The translations under genes and the position numbers were made by a program. A model generated the notes under the pieces. The model was not told where the DNA came from and ran no database searches. It worked only from the letters and a program-made list of their open reading frames with translations. This document shows positions 6,543-7,015 of a DNA stretch of 7,015 nt, piece by piece (the stretch's first letter is position 1; the number at the start of each line of letters is the position of its first letter). Source of the stretch: CAZTCJ01 sp964612085 (GTDB lineage: Bacteria; Pseudomonadota; Alphaproteobacteria; JAJFIK01); NCBI GenBank assembly GCA_964612085.1, contig CAZTCJ010000135.1, positions 1-7,015 of the forward strand, in the 5' to 3' direction.

Positions 6543-7015
6543 CCACGTAATATCGTCGGCGCTCGCGGGCGCCTCGTTGATTTTGGTCTCGCGGATCTGT
6601 CCGTCCGCGAAGTACAGAATCCGGTTGGCCATGGCCGCGATCGAGCGGGCGTGGGTGATCACGATGGTGGTCGTATTGAAGCGCCGGTTGATGTCCTGGA
6701 GCGCCTTCAGGACCAGAAGGCCCGTGGCGCTGTCGAGTGCACCCGTCGGCTCGTCGCAAAACAGCACTTCGGGCTGTTTGGCGATGGCCCGTGCAATGGC
6801 CACCCGCTGTTGTTCGCCTCCGGACAATTGCGCCGGGAAATGATCGAGCCGGGCGCTCAGGCCCACCGCGTCCAGCGCCTCTTCCGGGGTCATGGGGTGG
6901 CTGGCGATTTCGGTCACCAGCTCCACATTCTCCCGCGCCGTCAGGCTCGGCATCAGATTGTAGAACTGAAAGACGAAGCCGACATGCTCGCGCCGATAGC
7001 GCGTCAGCGCGGCGT
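6540..7015 (-). CDS. ABC transporter ATP-binding protein, MacB/LolD-type (5' end outside window)
   Basis: This is the nucleotide-binding subunit of an ABC exporter; it hydrolyses ATP on the cytoplasmic face to drive the permease encoded next to it. The open frame runs off the right edge, so the 157 visible residues are the C-terminal part and the Walker A loop is not seen. Numbering from the first complete visible codon, the Q-loop is GFVFQFYNL (Gln16), the ABC signature is LSGGEQQR (63-70), Walker B is VLFCDEP with catalytic Glu88, the D-loop is GALD (91-94) and the switch His is in ITHA (His121). The GFVFQ-x-x-NL-x-P-x-LT-x-x-ENV pattern is typical of the MacB/LolD/FtsE group. The internal Met at 6953 lies inside the Q-loop region and cannot be the true start. 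The stop is TAG, and the permease start follows after 7 bases, so the two are almost certainly translated together. All visible catalytic motifs are intact. The exact subfamily name is uncertain. Confidence 0.95.
   Translation of the reverse strand, partial: AALTRYRREHVGFVFQFYNLMPSLTARENVELVTEIASHPMTPEEALDAVGLSARLDHFPAQLSGGEQQRVAIARAIAKQPEVLFCDEPTGALDSATGLLVLKALQDINRRFNTTTIVITHARSIAAMANRILYFADGQIRETKINEAPASADDITW

Noticed and set aside
4964..6550. Plus-strand open frame of 528 codons opposite the permease
   Set aside because: It mirrors a permease with clear FtsX features, and its composition is typical of an antisense shadow.
6540..6953. Complete small ATPase starting at the Met at 6953
   Set aside because: The frame stays open upstream and encodes the Q-loop GFVFQFYNL directly before this Met, so it is internal to a gene cut by the window edge.
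4148..7015. LolCDE lipoprotein-release system
   Set aside because: LolC/LolE are separate four-helix proteins of about 400 residues and have no HlyD partner. Here the permease is a fused 794-residue double unit followed by an adaptor with an RLS motif.

Overview
This is a GC-rich window from a Gram-negative bacterium, most likely a proteobacterium and possibly an alphaproteobacterium. The Gram-negative call rests on a periplasmic adaptor protein with a TolC-docking motif. The finer placement is inference from base composition and general protein style. All credible genes lie on the minus strand, so the window reads right to left as one co-directional block.

At the right (6540-7015) is the C-terminal part of an ABC ATPase whose Walker A region lies beyond the window. 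After a 7-base gap comes a 794-residue ABC permease built from two fused FtsX/MacB-type halves (4148-6532). A further 21 bases on is a HlyD/MacA-type membrane fusion protein (2897-4126). Together these form a MacAB-like tripartite exporter. The ATPase would bind the coupling helices of the permease. The permease would work mechanically across the inner membrane. The adaptor would connect it to a TolC-like outer-membrane channel that is not encoded here. The substrate cannot be read from the sequence.

Forty-nine bases downstream is a zinc-independent medium-chain reductase of the quinone oxidoreductase/VAT-1-like group (1789-2847). It is possibly co-transcribed with the exporter. Its Shine-Dalgarno sequence lies in the arm of a potential hairpin. 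A 105-base gap with a hairpin and a weak candidate promoter separates it from proS (136-1683), a prolyl-tRNA synthetase of the archaeal/eukaryotic-like type whose C-terminal zinc site has lost two of four cysteines.

The left edge (1-136) holds no recognised gene. It begins at the proS stop codon with a sequence that resembles the terminus of an IS5-family insertion sequence, and it may also contain the start of a short open frame leaving the window. The exporter, reductase and synthetase belong to known families, and I see no clearly undescribed system. The points worth a second look are the proS/IS junction, the atypical proS, the RBS hairpin and the exporter-reductase linkage.
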